Of a DNA stretch of 19,265 bases, positions 1 through 7,445 are shown piece by piece. Below the pieces are notes generated by a model. The model was not told where the DNA came from. It ran no database searches and saw only the letters and a program-made list of their open reading frames with translations. Made by a program: the position numbers and the translations under genes. This DNA comes from Streptomyces sp. MUM 178J (lineage in GTDB: Bacteria > Actinomycetota > Actinomycetes > Streptomycetales > Streptomycetaceae). The stretch lies in the NCBI RefSeq assembly GCF_022414575.1, contig NZ_JADWYQ010000072.1:1-19265 (forward strand). The letters are read 5' to 3'. Each line of letters begins with the position of its first letter. The stretch's first letter is position 1.

Positions 1-1658
1 GCCCCCACCAGACCCGCCGCACACACGGTCGCCGTACAGGCGAACACCGCCTGCACCGCCCGTCCGGCCCCGGAGGGCACCAACAGCACGCCCAGACAGA
101 ACACCGCCACAAGCACCCCGAGCACCGCGAACGTCGCCGTCCGCGTCGCCAGCCCCGCCAGAACGGCGCTCGCGCCGCCCGCCAGGGCGCAGGCCGTCGA
201 GACCTCGGCGAGCCCCGGCCACCCCGTACCCCGCACGGCCACCAGGACCACGGCGCAGGTGACCGCCAGCACCCAGGCCACCCCCGCGCCGTACCCGGCC
301 CCGAACCCGACCGGCAGCACCATCCCGGCGCTCCACACCAGCGCTGCCGCACCACCGGCCCGGCCGCCCGGCGCCCCCGGCCACTGCCACAGCACCGCCG
401 CACCTGCCAGCAGGATCAGCGCCGCCGACAGCCCGCCCGGCTCCGCCGGCACCAGGCCCCCGGCCGAGTACGCGGCCGCCGTCGGGCCCGACCAGACCCC
501 CTCCAGCCGTGCTGCCGGACCCAGCAGCGCCCCCGCAAGCAGCAGCGGCAACGTGCACAGCACCGCGCCCCCGGCCGCCGAGACCGCCGCATACGACAGC
601 CCCTGCGCGACCGGACCCGCTCGACCGGACCGCGCCCCCGCCCGCACGGCTCCCGACACCGCCGCCGCACACAGCGCGTACCCCAGAACCGACCACCCGT
701 CGGGCGTCGCCGCCCGCACCACGCCGCCGGCCCCCACGACCGCGAGCAGCCCCGCTCCGGCAGCCAGACCCGCCGCCGCCCCGGGCAGCCGCCGGGCCGC
801 CCACACCAGCACCCCCGCGGCCGTGAACAGCAGCGCCCCCGGCCGGACCGCAGCCGCCGCGGAATCCGCCGTCACCGACTGCACGCCCGCGATCAGCAGC
901 GCCCAGCAGCCCGTCAGCCCCGCCCCGACGGCGGCCACCACCCGCACTGCGGACGGAACAGCCCTCCCGGCCCCTGCCGCGAGCACGACATCCAGGACCG
1001 CCGTCACCAGCAGCGCCCACTCCAGCCCCGGCCCCCCGGACCCCGCGGACCACGCCCACAGCGGCAGCGGCCACTGCACGGCCAGCACAGCCGCCGGCAG
1101 CGGAACCCGCAGCCGCCCCAACGCCAGGCCGTACGCCGCCCACACCGCCGCCAGCACGGCGGCGGCGAGCGCCCAGAACACCCGCCCTTCCACACCCGTG
1201 AACACCACCCGGTGCAGCGCATACGCATCGAGCACTGTCAGCACCAGCGCAATCGCGGCCACCGACTCCGCCGTCGACGCGAGCCGTCGGCGCAGCAGCG
1301 CCGCGGGCGCCGCCAGCGCGGCCGCCGTCACCAGCCCCAGCACCGCGCCGCGGCCGCCGATGCCCAGCCGCCCCCAGCTCACCAGCGTGAACGCCACCGC
1401 CGCGACCGCGAGCAGCACCCCGCCCAGTGCCAACAGCACATTCTGGACGCTCGTCGGCGTCGCCTCCGGCCCGCCCCGCGGCCCGACGGCCGTCGCAGGA
1501 CGCCTGACGGGCACGGGCGCAGGCGGCCCGAACCCGTCGTACGGCATGCTCAGCAGCTGCGCCCGGCGCGCCAGCAACTGAGCCCGGCGTGCCTCCAGTC
1601 GCGCCAGCTCCCGGTCGAGCGTCGACAGCTCGACGGCCGGCGGCGGTACGTTCTCCAT
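1..1658 (-). CDS. Large multi-pass integral membrane protein, SCO7613 C-terminal-domain type (C-terminus beyond window)
   Basis: The minus-strand frame is open from an ATG at 1658-1656 to the left edge, so at least 552 codons are visible and the stop lies outside. The first ~35 residues form a charged helix (VELSTLDRELARLEARRAQL) with a repeated RRAQLLARRAQLL pattern, likely coiled coil. A Pro/Arg-rich linker follows, then a long run of Ala/Leu/Val/Gly-rich hydrophobic segments broken by short Arg turns, consistent with a dozen or more membrane helices. From memory this N-terminal helix plus membrane body matches the Streptomyces family named after SCO7613. The biochemical role is unknown and no catalytic motif is seen. 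The start is uncertain: an in-frame GTG at 1682 and ATG at 1694 lie upstream and none has a strong ribosome binding site. The gene is divergent from the SRPBCC gene and shares its control region. Confidence 0.7.
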   Translation of the reverse strand, partial: MENVPPPAVELSTLDRELARLEARRAQLLARRAQLLSMPYDGFGPPAPVPVRRPATAVGPRGGPEATPTSVQNVLLALGGVLLAVAAVAFTLVSWGRLGIGGRGAVLGLVTAAALAAPAALLRRRLASTAESVAAIALVLTVLDAYALHRVVFTGVEGRVFWALAAAVLAAVWAAYGLALGRLRVPLPAAVLAVQWPLPLWAWSAGSGGPGLEWALLVTAVLDVVLAAGAGRAVPSAVRVVAAVGAGLTGCWALLIAGVQSVTADSAAAAVRPGALLFTAAGVLVWAARRLPGAAAGLAAGAGLLAVVGAGGVVRAATPDGWSVLGYALCAAAVSGAVRAGARSGRAGPVAQGLSYAAVSAAGGAVLCTLPLLLAGALLGPAARLEGVWSGPTAAAYSAGGLVPAEPGGLSAALILLAGAAVLWQWPGAPGGRAGGAAALVWSAGMVLPVGFGAGYGAGVAWVLAVTCAVVLVAVRGTGWPGLAEVSTACALAGGASAVLAGLATRTATFAVLGVLVAVFCLGVLLVPSGAGRAVQAVFACTATVCAAGLVG

Positions 1659-1700
1659 GCGCCGCAGTGTGGCCCCCGCCACAGCGCCCGTCATGCGCCC

Positions 1701-1727
1701 GGGTACTCAGGTCCCGTCTGAGTACCC
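1701..1727. promoter_or_regulatory. Perfect 10-bp inverted repeat between divergent genes (candidate operator)
   Basis: The arms GGGTACTCAG (1701-1710) and CTGAGTACCC (1718-1727) are exact reverse complements separated by 7 bases. The element lies in the short gap between the minus-strand membrane protein and the SRPBCC gene at 1751. A dimeric regulator site is one reading and an RNA hairpin in a leader is another. No poly-T follows on either strand, and its place between two gene starts argues against a terminator. Confidence 0.45.
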
Positions 1728-1750
1728 CCGTCCCGGCGCACACTTGCCCC

Positions 1751-2203
1751 ATGCGCTTCAGCCACTTCCTCTTCCGCAGCGTCTGGCAGCTGCCCGCTCC
1801 GCCTGACGCCGTCTACGCCGTACTGGAGCGTGCCGAGGAGTATCCGCGCTGGTGGCCCCAGGTCCGCTCCGTCACCGGCCTCGGCGACGACAGCGGCGCC
1901 GCGCGCTTCCGCTCACTCCTCCCGTACGACCTGCGCGTCACCGCCAGCGCCACCCGGAAGGACCCGCACGCCCGCGTCCTGGAGATCGCCATGCACGGCG
2001 ACCTGGAGGGCTGGGCGCGCTGGACGGTCACCGCACACGGTCCGGGCGCCCGGGCCCTGTACGAGCAGGAGGTCGACGTCCGCAAACCCCTCATGCGGTT
2101 GCTCGCACTGCCCTGTCGACCGCTCTTCGTCGCCAACCACGCCGCCATGATGCGCAGCGGCAGACGCGGCCTCACCGCCCTCCTCAGCAGGGGCGGAGTT
2201 TGA
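1751..2203 (+). CDS. SRPBCC (START/Bet v 1-like) family protein
   Basis: This is a 150-aa protein. The N-terminus (SHFLFRSVWQLPAPPDAVYA) followed by VLERAEEYPRWWPQVRSV is the classic opening of the SRPBCC fold: a first strand, then two short helices with the conserved YPRWWP element. The middle (LPYDLRVTASATRKDPHARV, then LEGWARWTVTAHG) supplies alternating strands, and a final amphipathic helix ends in MMRSGRRGLTALL. The fold makes a deep hydrophobic pocket that binds lipids or polyketides. The ligand here cannot be read from sequence, and the length fits a stand-alone domain. The longer frame extends back to 1589, but that part overlaps the divergent gene, so the ATG at 1751 is preferred. 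It has no clear Shine-Dalgarno, so a leaderless or short-leader transcript is possible. It is probably cytoplasmic, since no signal peptide is seen. Confidence 0.75.
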   Translation: MRFSHFLFRSVWQLPAPPDAVYAVLERAEEYPRWWPQVRSVTGLGDDSGAARFRSLLPYDLRVTASATRKDPHARVLEIAMHGDLEGWARWTVTAHGPGARALYEQEVDVRKPLMRLLALPCRPLFVANHAAMMRSGRRGLTALLSRGGV

Positions 2204-2242
2204 ACGAACGCCTCGGCAGCCTGTATGGTTCGGTGCGTTCCC

Positions 2243-2314
2243 GGGCGATTAGCTCAGCGGGAGAGCGCTTCGTTCACACCGAAGAGGTCACTGGTTCGAA
2301 CCCAGTATCGCCCA
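2243..2314 (+). tRNA. tRNA-Val, anticodon CAC
   Basis: A complete cloverleaf of 72 bases can be folded by eye. The acceptor stem pairs GGGCGAT (2243-2249) with ATCGCCC (2307-2313), and the discriminator is A2314. The D stem is GCTC/GAGC. The anticodon stem CTTCG/CGAAG (2268-2272 with 2280-2284) encloses loop TTCACAC with anticodon CAC at 2275-2277, which reads GTG valine codons. The T arm is ACTGG-TTCGAAC-CCAGT. The 3' CCA is not encoded. A terminator follows directly. Confidence 0.96.
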
Positions 2315-2324
2315 CAGCAGCAGG

Positions 2325-2351
2325 CCGGTCCGTCAATGACGGACCGGTTTT
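2325..2351 (+). terminator. Rho-independent terminator after tRNA-Val
   Basis: The arms CCGGTCCGTC (2325-2334) and GACGGACCGG (2338-2347) pair perfectly around the loop AAT and are followed by TTTT (2348-2351). It lies 11 bases after the tRNA. This is one of the few hairpins in the window with a real T-tract. Confidence 0.88.
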
Positions 2352-2379
2352 GTGCGTTCTGCGCACCCGGCCGTACGGC

Positions 2380-3108
2380 TCAGGCGGCCGCGGGCAGTTC
2401 GGGCCGCAGCGGCCATGACGGATCCACCGACTCCTCAGGCATCCCGCTGCGCGCGAACCACGCCTGCAGACCGCGCGCCTGCGCCGCGTGCCACACCGCC
2501 TGCAGCGTATGCAGCTCGGCCGGCGACAACCGCTCCAGCCGCGAAGCGAACCGCCGGCCCACCGCCCGGACGACCTCCAGCGCCGCCGTCGCGTCCGCCG
2601 CCGCGTCATGCGCCCCCGCCAACTCCACCTCGTAGTGCGCGCACAGGTCCGCAAGCGTGCGACGTCCCTTGCGGTAGCGGTCCAGATGCTTGTCCAGCAC
2701 CCGCGGATCCAGCACGCACAGCGGCACGTTCTCCAGATAGCGGCACAGCGACGACGCCCGGTGCCGACGCAGCTCGCGGTCCAGAAGCGTCAGATCGAAT
2801 GGAGCGTTCATCACCACCAGCGGCCTCGCCGCCGCACACTGCTCGGCCAGCGCACGCGCCATCTCCTCCATCACCGGCGCGGGCCACCGGCCGTGGCGGT
2901 GCAGATGCTCCTCCGTCAGACCGTGCACCTCGGTCGCCTCCGCCGGCACCGGCACACCCGGATTGACCAGCCACCGCGTTGTCCGCGGCCGCCCGCCCGC
3001 CAGGTCCTGCACGACCAGCGCGGCCGAGACGATGCGGTCCTCCTCGACGTCCACACCCGTCGTCTCCGTGTCAAATGCGGCCAGGGGGCCGTCATACCAG
3101 TGCGTCAT
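2380..3108 (-). CDS. DnaQ-like 3'-5' exonuclease (DEDDh family)
   Basis: This 242-aa protein belongs to the RNase T/DnaQ superfamily, which removes 3' nucleotides from DNA or RNA with two metal ions. The metal-binding set is complete. Exo I is FDTETTG with D13 and E15. Exo II is NAPFD with D105. Exo III is GAHDAAADA with H167 and D172, spaced as in the DEDDh subtype. Residues 61-70 carry the VHGLTEEHL element common in polymerase III epsilon homologues. The C-terminal ~60 residues are helical without a known motif. It has no polymerase or helicase fusion, so it is a stand-alone exonuclease, plausibly in DNA repair or nucleotide salvage. The ATG at 3108 has a good ribosome site (GAGGAG) about 8 bases upstream. 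It converges with the tRNA-Val terminator. Confidence 0.9.
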   Translation of the reverse strand: MTHWYDGPLAAFDTETTGVDVEEDRIVSAALVVQDLAGGRPRTTRWLVNPGVPVPAEATEVHGLTEEHLHRHGRWPAPVMEEMARALAEQCAAARPLVVMNAPFDLTLLDRELRRHRASSLCRYLENVPLCVLDPRVLDKHLDRYRKGRRTLADLCAHYEVELAGAHDAAADATAALEVVRAVGRRFASRLERLSPAELHTLQAVWHAAQARGLQAWFARSGMPEESVDPSWPLRPELPAAA

Positions 3109-3221
3109 CCCCGAACTCCTCGCACATGCCGGGCAGATGGCGTCGTCCCCCTGCCCGAATCGGTGATACCCGGGCTGTTTGCCCCGTACGCCGTTTGCGC
3201 CGAGGTCTGTCGGGTCACAAC

Positions 3222-3270
3222 ACAGTTGACGGGCGGAAATGTTGACGCGCCGTCACGGCGAATCGATCGG
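3222..3270 (+). promoter_or_regulatory. Possible promoter region of the DUF4365 gene with two GTTGACG copies
   Basis: GTTGACG occurs twice, 16 bases apart (TTGACG at 3226-3231 and 3242-3247). Each is a good -35 match, but no convincing -10 box lies 16-18 bases downstream of either. The direct repeat could be a regulator site. The region lies in the 187-base gap between the divergent exonuclease and DUF4365 genes. Confidence 0.25.
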
Positions 3271-3295
3271 CACTGCCGGGAAGGCACACGGAGCC

Positions 3296-3862
3296 ATGGC
3301 GCTCGCGCAGCCTGAATCGGGCGGGCTGCTGCCCCAGCGGACGGCACCGCTGCGCGGCGCACTCGCCACCACCGCCTGTATGGAGACCCTCCAGGTGGGC
3401 TATCTGCACGCCGTCGCGGCGGCGGCCGGATGCTCGCTCTCCCAGCCGTTCCCGGACAACGGCATCGACTGGCACGTCAGCCACAGTTCGGCCCGCCATG
3501 CAGTCGACGACGAGATCACCATCAAGGTGCAGCTCAAATGCACCTACCAGATCCCCCCGCACCCACCGGCCCGAGCGTTCTCCTTCACTCTCGACAACGA
3601 CCATCTGGTGAAGCTGGCCCGCACCCCGGTCTCCGTGCACAAGATCCTCGTCGTGATGCTCGTACCGCGCACCCAGGACGAATGGCTGCGGGCCAGCCAT
3701 GACCGGCTTGATCTGCGCCACTGCTGCTACTGGATCAATCTGGCCGGCCACCCGGTGACGGGCCGACGTAGAACCAATGTGCGGATACAGACCTCGCGGA
3801 TCTTCGACGACCGGGCGCTCTGCGAGATCATGACCCGGGTCGGGGCGGGAGGGAGACCCTGA
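3296..3862 (+). CDS. DUF4365 domain protein, PD-(D/E)XK nuclease-like
   Basis: This is a 188-aa protein. METLQVGYLHAVAAAAGC, then PFPDNGIDW, then IKVQLKCTYQ is the DUF4365 signature. D58 within GIDW and the Q79-L-K81 triplet in the following strand match the D...(E/Q)xK metal site of restriction-endonuclease-like folds. This is a family-level inference and activity is unproven. The second half (FTLDNDHLVKLA, then KILVVMLVPRT, then CYWINLAGHP) fits alternating strands and helices of the same fold. The open frame starts at 3239, but the ATG at 3296 is preferred because conserved sequence begins after it and GGAAGG and CGGAG lie just upstream. The stop overlaps the next start by one base (TGATG), so the two proteins are probably made together. 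Confidence 0.75.
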   Translation: MALAQPESGGLLPQRTAPLRGALATTACMETLQVGYLHAVAAAAGCSLSQPFPDNGIDWHVSHSSARHAVDDEITIKVQLKCTYQIPPHPPARAFSFTLDNDHLVKLARTPVSVHKILVVMLVPRTQDEWLRASHDRLDLRHCCYWINLAGHPVTGRRRTNVRIQTSRIFDDRALCEIMTRVGAGGRP

Positions 3863-5193
3863 TGCATGGTCCACACAACCCACACAGTCCACACAACCCT
3901 CGTGAGCCTCACAGTCTTCGTGAGCCTCACGGTCCATGCGAGACGCACGTCCCACACCGGCCGCACAGCGAGACGACGGCCCCGCCGACCACCCGCCTCC
4001 ACCCGCCGGGCGAACCGCCCGACGCCCACTGGTACGGGACCGCCGCGCACCCCGACCCCGCCCGGGTCGACCCCGCAATCCTCAGCGCCCTCCTCGCCCG
4101 CCACGGCTGGCGACGCCGGGGCGGGGCCCCCGGACGGTACGCCCGCTGGACCCCGCCCGGCCCCGCCGCCGGCACCAGCCTCCTCGTCCCCGACAGCCGC
4201 TCCTTCCCCGACTGCGAAGACCTCATCGGGGAAGCCCTCACCGCCCTCGAACGCAGCTCCGTCCCCTCCGCCCGCGAGGTGCTCGTCGGCCTCACCCTCG
4301 TCGGCGACGAGATCCGCTGGCACCGCGACGTGCCCCAGGGGCCTTCCGGGGCCGCCGCCTGGACCGTGCAGGAACAGCTGCGCACCGCGGCCCGCCAGAC
4401 GCTGCTCGCCGCGGCCCTCGCCGTCCGCGGCCGCGCCGGCTACTACGGCGCACGCCACCGCAGGCAGGCCCAGGCCTCCCTGGAGAGCGTCCTCGTCGCC
4501 CCCGCCTCCGGCGGCAGCACACTCACCGCGTTCGTGCCCGTCGACACCGGCCGCCCCATCGCCGTACGCCTCTACCACGCACTCCAGGCCGCCCGGGAGG
4601 CCATCGACTACCGGCGCGCGACCGGCGGCATGGAAGCCTTCGACACCGCGGTGCAGGCAGGCGTCAGCCGGGAGCTCACCGAGGCCGTCATCGCACTCGT
4701 ACGCGGATCGGAGGGGGCGCGGATCGCGGTCGACTGGTCGCCCGCCGCCGGCGTCCCGCAGGGCTGCGCGCCCCGAGGCGAGCCCGTCGAGTTCTCCCCC
4801 GGTGATCTGCCGGCCCTCCGGGAGGCCGGCGCACGCTACCTCAAGGACGAGCCCTCGGTGCCCGTGCGGATCACCGGCGCGGTGGTGCGGATGCGCCGCT
4901 CCGGGCCGCGCGGCGAGGGGACCGTACGGCTCAGGGTGCTCGCCGGGGCCGAGGTGCCGCATGTCCGCGTGGCCCTGGACGAGGACTCCTACCGCACCGC
5001 AGGCCACGCCCACCTGGTCGGACTGCCGATCCGCGTGGTCGGCCGCCTGGAGAGCCGCGGCGGCTTCCGCAGGCTCAGCGACGCCTCCCATGTGGTGCCC
5101 GTACAGGTCGACGAGTCCGAGCGGGACCGGCTGATGAAGTCGCTCTACGAGAACCTGGACTTCTTCGAGGACGCCTGCGGCCCCGGCGAGTGA
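3862..5193 (+). CDS. Conserved hypothetical protein with His/Pro hexapeptide repeats and an OB-like C-terminal region
   Basis: This 443-aa protein is not recognised as a characterised family. Residues 2-37 are six copies of a hexapeptide with a central PH (HGPHNP, HSPHNP, REPHSL, REPHGP, then degenerate). Nine of the first 35 residues are His. Residues 55-330 form a mixed alpha/beta region with no catalytic motif I can name. Residues ~333-415 (VPVRITGAVVRM, VRLRVLAGAEV, HVRVALDEDSY, LPIRVVGRLESRGGFRRL) read as five short strands, reminiscent of an OB fold, followed by an acidic helix (YENLDFFED). There is no signal peptide or membrane helix. It overlaps the DUF4365 stop by one base, so it is probably a functional partner of that nuclease-like protein. 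The real start could lie after the repeat tract, but the stop-start coupling favours 3862. Confidence 0.75.
   Translation: MHGPHNPHSPHNPREPHSLREPHGPCETHVPHRPHSETTAPPTTRLHPPGEPPDAHWYGTAAHPDPARVDPAILSALLARHGWRRRGGAPGRYARWTPPGPAAGTSLLVPDSRSFPDCEDLIGEALTALERSSVPSAREVLVGLTLVGDEIRWHRDVPQGPSGAAAWTVQEQLRTAARQTLLAAALAVRGRAGYYGARHRRQAQASLESVLVAPASGGSTLTAFVPVDTGRPIAVRLYHALQAAREAIDYRRATGGMEAFDTAVQAGVSRELTEAVIALVRGSEGARIAVDWSPAAGVPQGCAPRGEPVEFSPGDLPALREAGARYLKDEPSVPVRITGAVVRMRRSGPRGEGTVRLRVLAGAEVPHVRVALDEDSYRTAGHAHLVGLPIRVVGRLESRGGFRRLSDASHVVPVQVDESERDRLMKSLYENLDFFEDACGPGE
3869..3930 (+). repeat. 18-nt-period tandem repeat encoding the His/Pro hexapeptides
   Basis: GTCCACACAACCC occurs at 3869-3881 and 3887-3899, and TCGTGAGCCTCAC at 3900-3912 and 3918-3930. 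Both pairs are offset by 18 bases, which keeps the frame and adds six residues per unit. Further units beyond 3930 are degenerate. Slippage here would change copy number without a frameshift. Confidence 0.75.
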
Positions 5194-5249
5194 GCTCCCG
5201 CGCGAGGGAAGGGCGGCAAACCGTTTCGCGCGCGGTCGGCTCGGCTCGG

Positions 5250-5255
5250 TACGAT
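5250..5255 (+). promoter_or_regulatory. Candidate -10 box for thrS
   Basis: TACGAT fits the Streptomyces vegetative -10 pattern and lies 55 bases before the thrS GTG, giving a leader of about 50 bases. No TTGAC-like -35 is present at the usual spacing. No T-box-like leader is seen in the 117-base gap. Confidence 0.4.
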
Positions 5256-5310
5256 TCGACGTGCGCACGCGAGACCAGCGCGGCGCTTCCCCTTCAGTCA
5301 GGAGAGACCG

Positions 5311-7287
5311 GTGTCAGACGTCCGTGTGATCATCCAACGCGATTCCGAGCGGGAAGAGCGCGTGGTGACGACGGGCACTACGGCCGCCGACCTCTTCTCC
5401 GGCGAGCGCACGATCATCGCCGCACGCGTCGCGGGGGAGCTGAAGGACCTGGCGTACCAGGTCAAGGACGGCGAGGAGGTCGAGCCGGTGGAGATCTCCT
5501 CCCCGGACGGCCTCGACATCCTGCGCCACTCCACCGCGCATGTGATGGCCCAGGCCGTGCAGGAGCTCTTCCCGGAGGCCAAGCTCGGCATCGGCCCGCC
5601 GGTGAGGGACGGCTTCTACTACGACTTCGACGTCGAGAAGCCGTTCACCCCCGAGGATCTCAAGGCCATCGAGAAGAAGATGCAGGAGATCCAGAAGCGC
5701 GGCCAGCGCTTCTCCCGCCGGGTGGTCACCGACGAGGCGGCCCGCGAAGAGCTCGTGGACGAGCCCTACAAGCTGGAGCTGATCGGCCTCAAGGGCTCCG
5801 CCTCCAGCGAGGACGGCGCGGATGTGGAGGTCGGCGCGGGCGAGCTGACCATCTACGACAACCTGGACGCCAAGACCGGCGAGCTGTGCTGGCGAGATCT
5901 CTGCCGGGGCCCGCACCTGCCGACCACCCGGAACATCCCGGCGTTCAAGCTGATGCGCAACGCGTCCGCCTACTGGCGCGGCAGCGAGAAGAACAAGCAG
6001 CTTCAGCGCATCTACGGAACCGCCTGGCCGTCCAAGGACGAGCTGAAGGCCCACCTGGAGTTCCTCGCGGAGGCCGAGAAGCGCGACCACCGCCGCCTGG
6101 GCGCCGAGCTGGACCTGTTCTCCATTCCGGAGCAGATCGGCTCCGGCCTCGCGGTCTTCCACCCCAAGGGCGGCATCATCCGCCGGGTGATGGAGGACTA
6201 CTCGCGGCGTCGCCACGAGGAGGCCGGGTACGAGTTCGTCTACACCCCGCATGCGACCAAGGGGAAGCTTTTCGAGACCTCGGGCCATCTGGACTGGTAC
6301 GCCGAGGGCATGTACCCGCCCATGCAGCTCGACGAGGGCGTGGACTACTACCTCAAGCCCATGAACTGCCCGATGCACAACCTGATCTTCGATGCGCGGG
6401 GCCGCTCGTACCGTGAGCTGCCCTTGAGGCTGTTTGAATTCGGGACGGTGTACCGGTACGAGAAGTCGGGTGTGGTGCACGGCCTGACCCGCGCCCGGGG
6501 CTTCACCCAGGACGACGCGCACATCTACTGCACCAAGGAGCAGATGGCCGAGGAGCTCGACTCGCTCCTCACCTTCGTCCTCAATCTGCTCCGCGACTAC
6601 GGTCTCACCGACTTCTATCTGGAGCTCTCCACCAAGGACGAGACGAAGTACGTCGGCTCGGACGAGGTCTGGGAAGAGGCGACCGAGGTGCTGCGCAAGG
6701 CTGCGGAGAAGCAGGGCCTGCCGCTCACCCCGGACCCGGGCGGCGCGGCGTTCTACGGTCCGAAGATCTCCGTCCAGGCCAAGGACGCGATCGGCCGGAC
6801 CTGGCAGATGTCGACCATCCAGCTCGACTTCAACCTGCCCGAACGTTTCGACCTCGAGTACACCGCGCCTGATGGCTCCAAGCAGCGTCCGGTCATGATC
6901 CACCGGGCCCTGTTCGGAAGCATCGAGCGGTTCTTCGCCGTGCTGCTGGAGCACTATGCGGGTGCCATGCCGCCGTGGCTGGCCCCGGTGCAGGCGGTGG
7001 GCATCCCGGTCGGCGACGCGCATGTGCCGTACTTGGAGGAGTTCGCAGCCGAGGCGAAGCGGAAGGGGCTGCGGGTCGAGGTGGACGCGTCCTCCGACCG
7101 TATGCAGAAGAAGATCAGAAACCAGCAGAAGCTGAAGGTCCCGTACATGATTATCGTCGGTGACGACGACATGAGCGCGGGCACGGTTTCCTTCCGCTAC
7201 CGCGACGGCTCGCAGAAGAACGGGATTCCCCGTGACCTCGCGCTGCAGGAGCTCGTCGACGCTGTCGAACATCGCATTCAGGTGTGA
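5311..7287 (+). CDS. thrS: Threonyl-tRNA synthetase
   Basis: This 658-aa class II aminoacyl-tRNA synthetase attaches threonine to tRNA-Thr using ATP. All expected parts are present. A TGS domain spans residues ~1-65. The editing (SAD) domain has HSTAH (H73, H77) and CRGPH (C198, H202), the site that removes serine mischarged on tRNA-Thr. The catalytic core has the threonine-binding zinc ligands C352 (MNCPMH), H403 (DDAHIYC) and H530 (MIHRALFG), motif 2 around [11 protein letters not shown], and motif 3 around GSIERFF. A C-terminal anticodon-binding domain spans ~545-658. The length is normal. The GTG start is preceded by AGGAGAG at suitable spacing. It is followed by a series of hairpins and then the HIT gene, the same order as in Mycobacterium. 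Confidence 0.98.
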   Translation: MSDVRVIIQRDSEREERVVTTGTTAADLFSGERTIIAARVAGELKDLAYQVKDGEEVEPVEISSPDGLDILRHSTAHVMAQAVQELFPEAKLGIGPPVRDGFYYDFDVEKPFTPEDLKAIEKKMQEIQKRGQRFSRRVVTDEAAREELVDEPYKLELIGLKGSASSEDGADVEVGAGELTIYDNLDAKTGELCWRDLCRGPHLPTTRNIPAFKLMRNASAYWRGSEKNKQLQRIYGTAWPSKDELKAHLEFLAEAEKRDHRRLGAELDLFSIPEQIGSGLAVFHPKGGIIRRVMEDYSRRRHEEAGYEFVYTPHATKGKLFETSGHLDWYAEGMYPPMQLDEGVDYYLKPMNCPMHNLIFDARGRSYRELPLRLFEFGTVYRYEKSGVVHGLTRARGFTQDDAHIYCTKEQMAEELDSLLTFVLNLLRDYGLTDFYLELSTKDETKYVGSDEVWEEATEVLRKAAEKQGLPLTPDPGGAAFYGPKISVQAKDAIGRTWQMSTIQLDFNLPERFDLEYTAPDGSKQRPVMIHRALFGSIERFFAVLLEHYAGAMPPWLAPVQAVGIPVGDAHVPYLEEFAAEAKRKGLRVEVDASSDRMQKKIRNQQKLKVPYMIIVGDDDMSAGTVSFRYRDGSQKNGIPRDLALQELVDAVEHRIQV

Positions 7288-7288
7288 C

Positions 7289-7378
7289 ACGGTCCCCGCG
7301 TGAGCGGGGTGGTCCCGCGAACAGCCGCAGCGGGCAGTTCGCGGCATAAGCGGTCCCCGTGCACACGGGGCTGACCGA
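7289..7378 (+). CRISPR. Degenerate type I-E CRISPR-like repeat pair around one 32-nt spacer-like segment (no cas genes)
   Basis: Two hairpins, CCCCGC-GTGA-GCGGGG (7294-7309) and CCCCGT-GCAC-ACGGGG (7355-7370), are both preceded by CGGT and start exactly 61 bases apart. Type I-E repeats are 28-29 nt with a central CCCCGC-N4-GCGGGG stem, and their repeat-plus-spacer unit is about 61 nt. Aligned that way, the units are 7289-7317 and 7350-7378 and the spacer is 7318-7349. The two units match at about 18 of 29 positions, and the last stem pair differs in a compensatory way (C-G to T-A). Against CRISPR, the spacer itself carries an inverted repeat (CCGCGAAC 7315-7322 with GTTCGCGG 7337-7344), so a multi-hairpin 3' end of thrS is the main alternative. 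Confidence 0.35.
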
Positions 7379-7407
7379 GGGGCGGTCCTTCCGGTGCCGC
7401 CCCTCGG
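7375..7407 (+). terminator. Hairpin terminator between thrS and the HIT gene
   Basis: CCGAGGGGCGG (7375-7385) and CCGCCCCTCGG (7397-7407) are perfect 11-bp arms around an 11-base loop. No T-tract follows, as is usual for Streptomyces terminators. It is the fourth hairpin in the 120 bases after thrS and ends before the likely promoter of the next gene. Confidence 0.7.
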
Positions 7408-7432
7408 CGCTTCCCACCCTCCCACGGGCGAA

Positions 7433-7438
7433 TATGCT
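7433..7438 (+). promoter_or_regulatory. Candidate -10 box giving a leaderless HIT transcript
   Basis: TATGCT ends 7 bases before the ATG at 7446. That distance places the transcription start at or next to the start codon, and no Shine-Dalgarno is present, so translation of a leaderless message is the simplest reading. The -35 region is weak. Confidence 0.45.
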
Positions 7439-7445
7439 GGCCGGT

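Noticed and set aside
259..1581. Long plus-strand open frame of 440 codons
   Set aside because: Its product is almost entirely Ala, Pro, Ser and Thr with no domain. It is antisense to the membrane protein frame, which shows regular hydrophobic helices.
2243..2314. tRNA-Val as an integration site of a mobile element
   Set aside because: The tRNA is intact, its own terminator follows directly, and no integrase, excisionase or repeated 3' tRNA segment is found in the window.
5194..5310. Leader riboswitch or T-box before thrS
   Set aside because: The gap is only 117 bases. It has no specifier stem or T-box sequence, and a -10 candidate sits in its middle.
5314..7425. Minus-strand open frame of 703 codons opposite thrS
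   Set aside because: It is exactly antisense to a complete threonyl-tRNA synthetase and has no recognisable domain.
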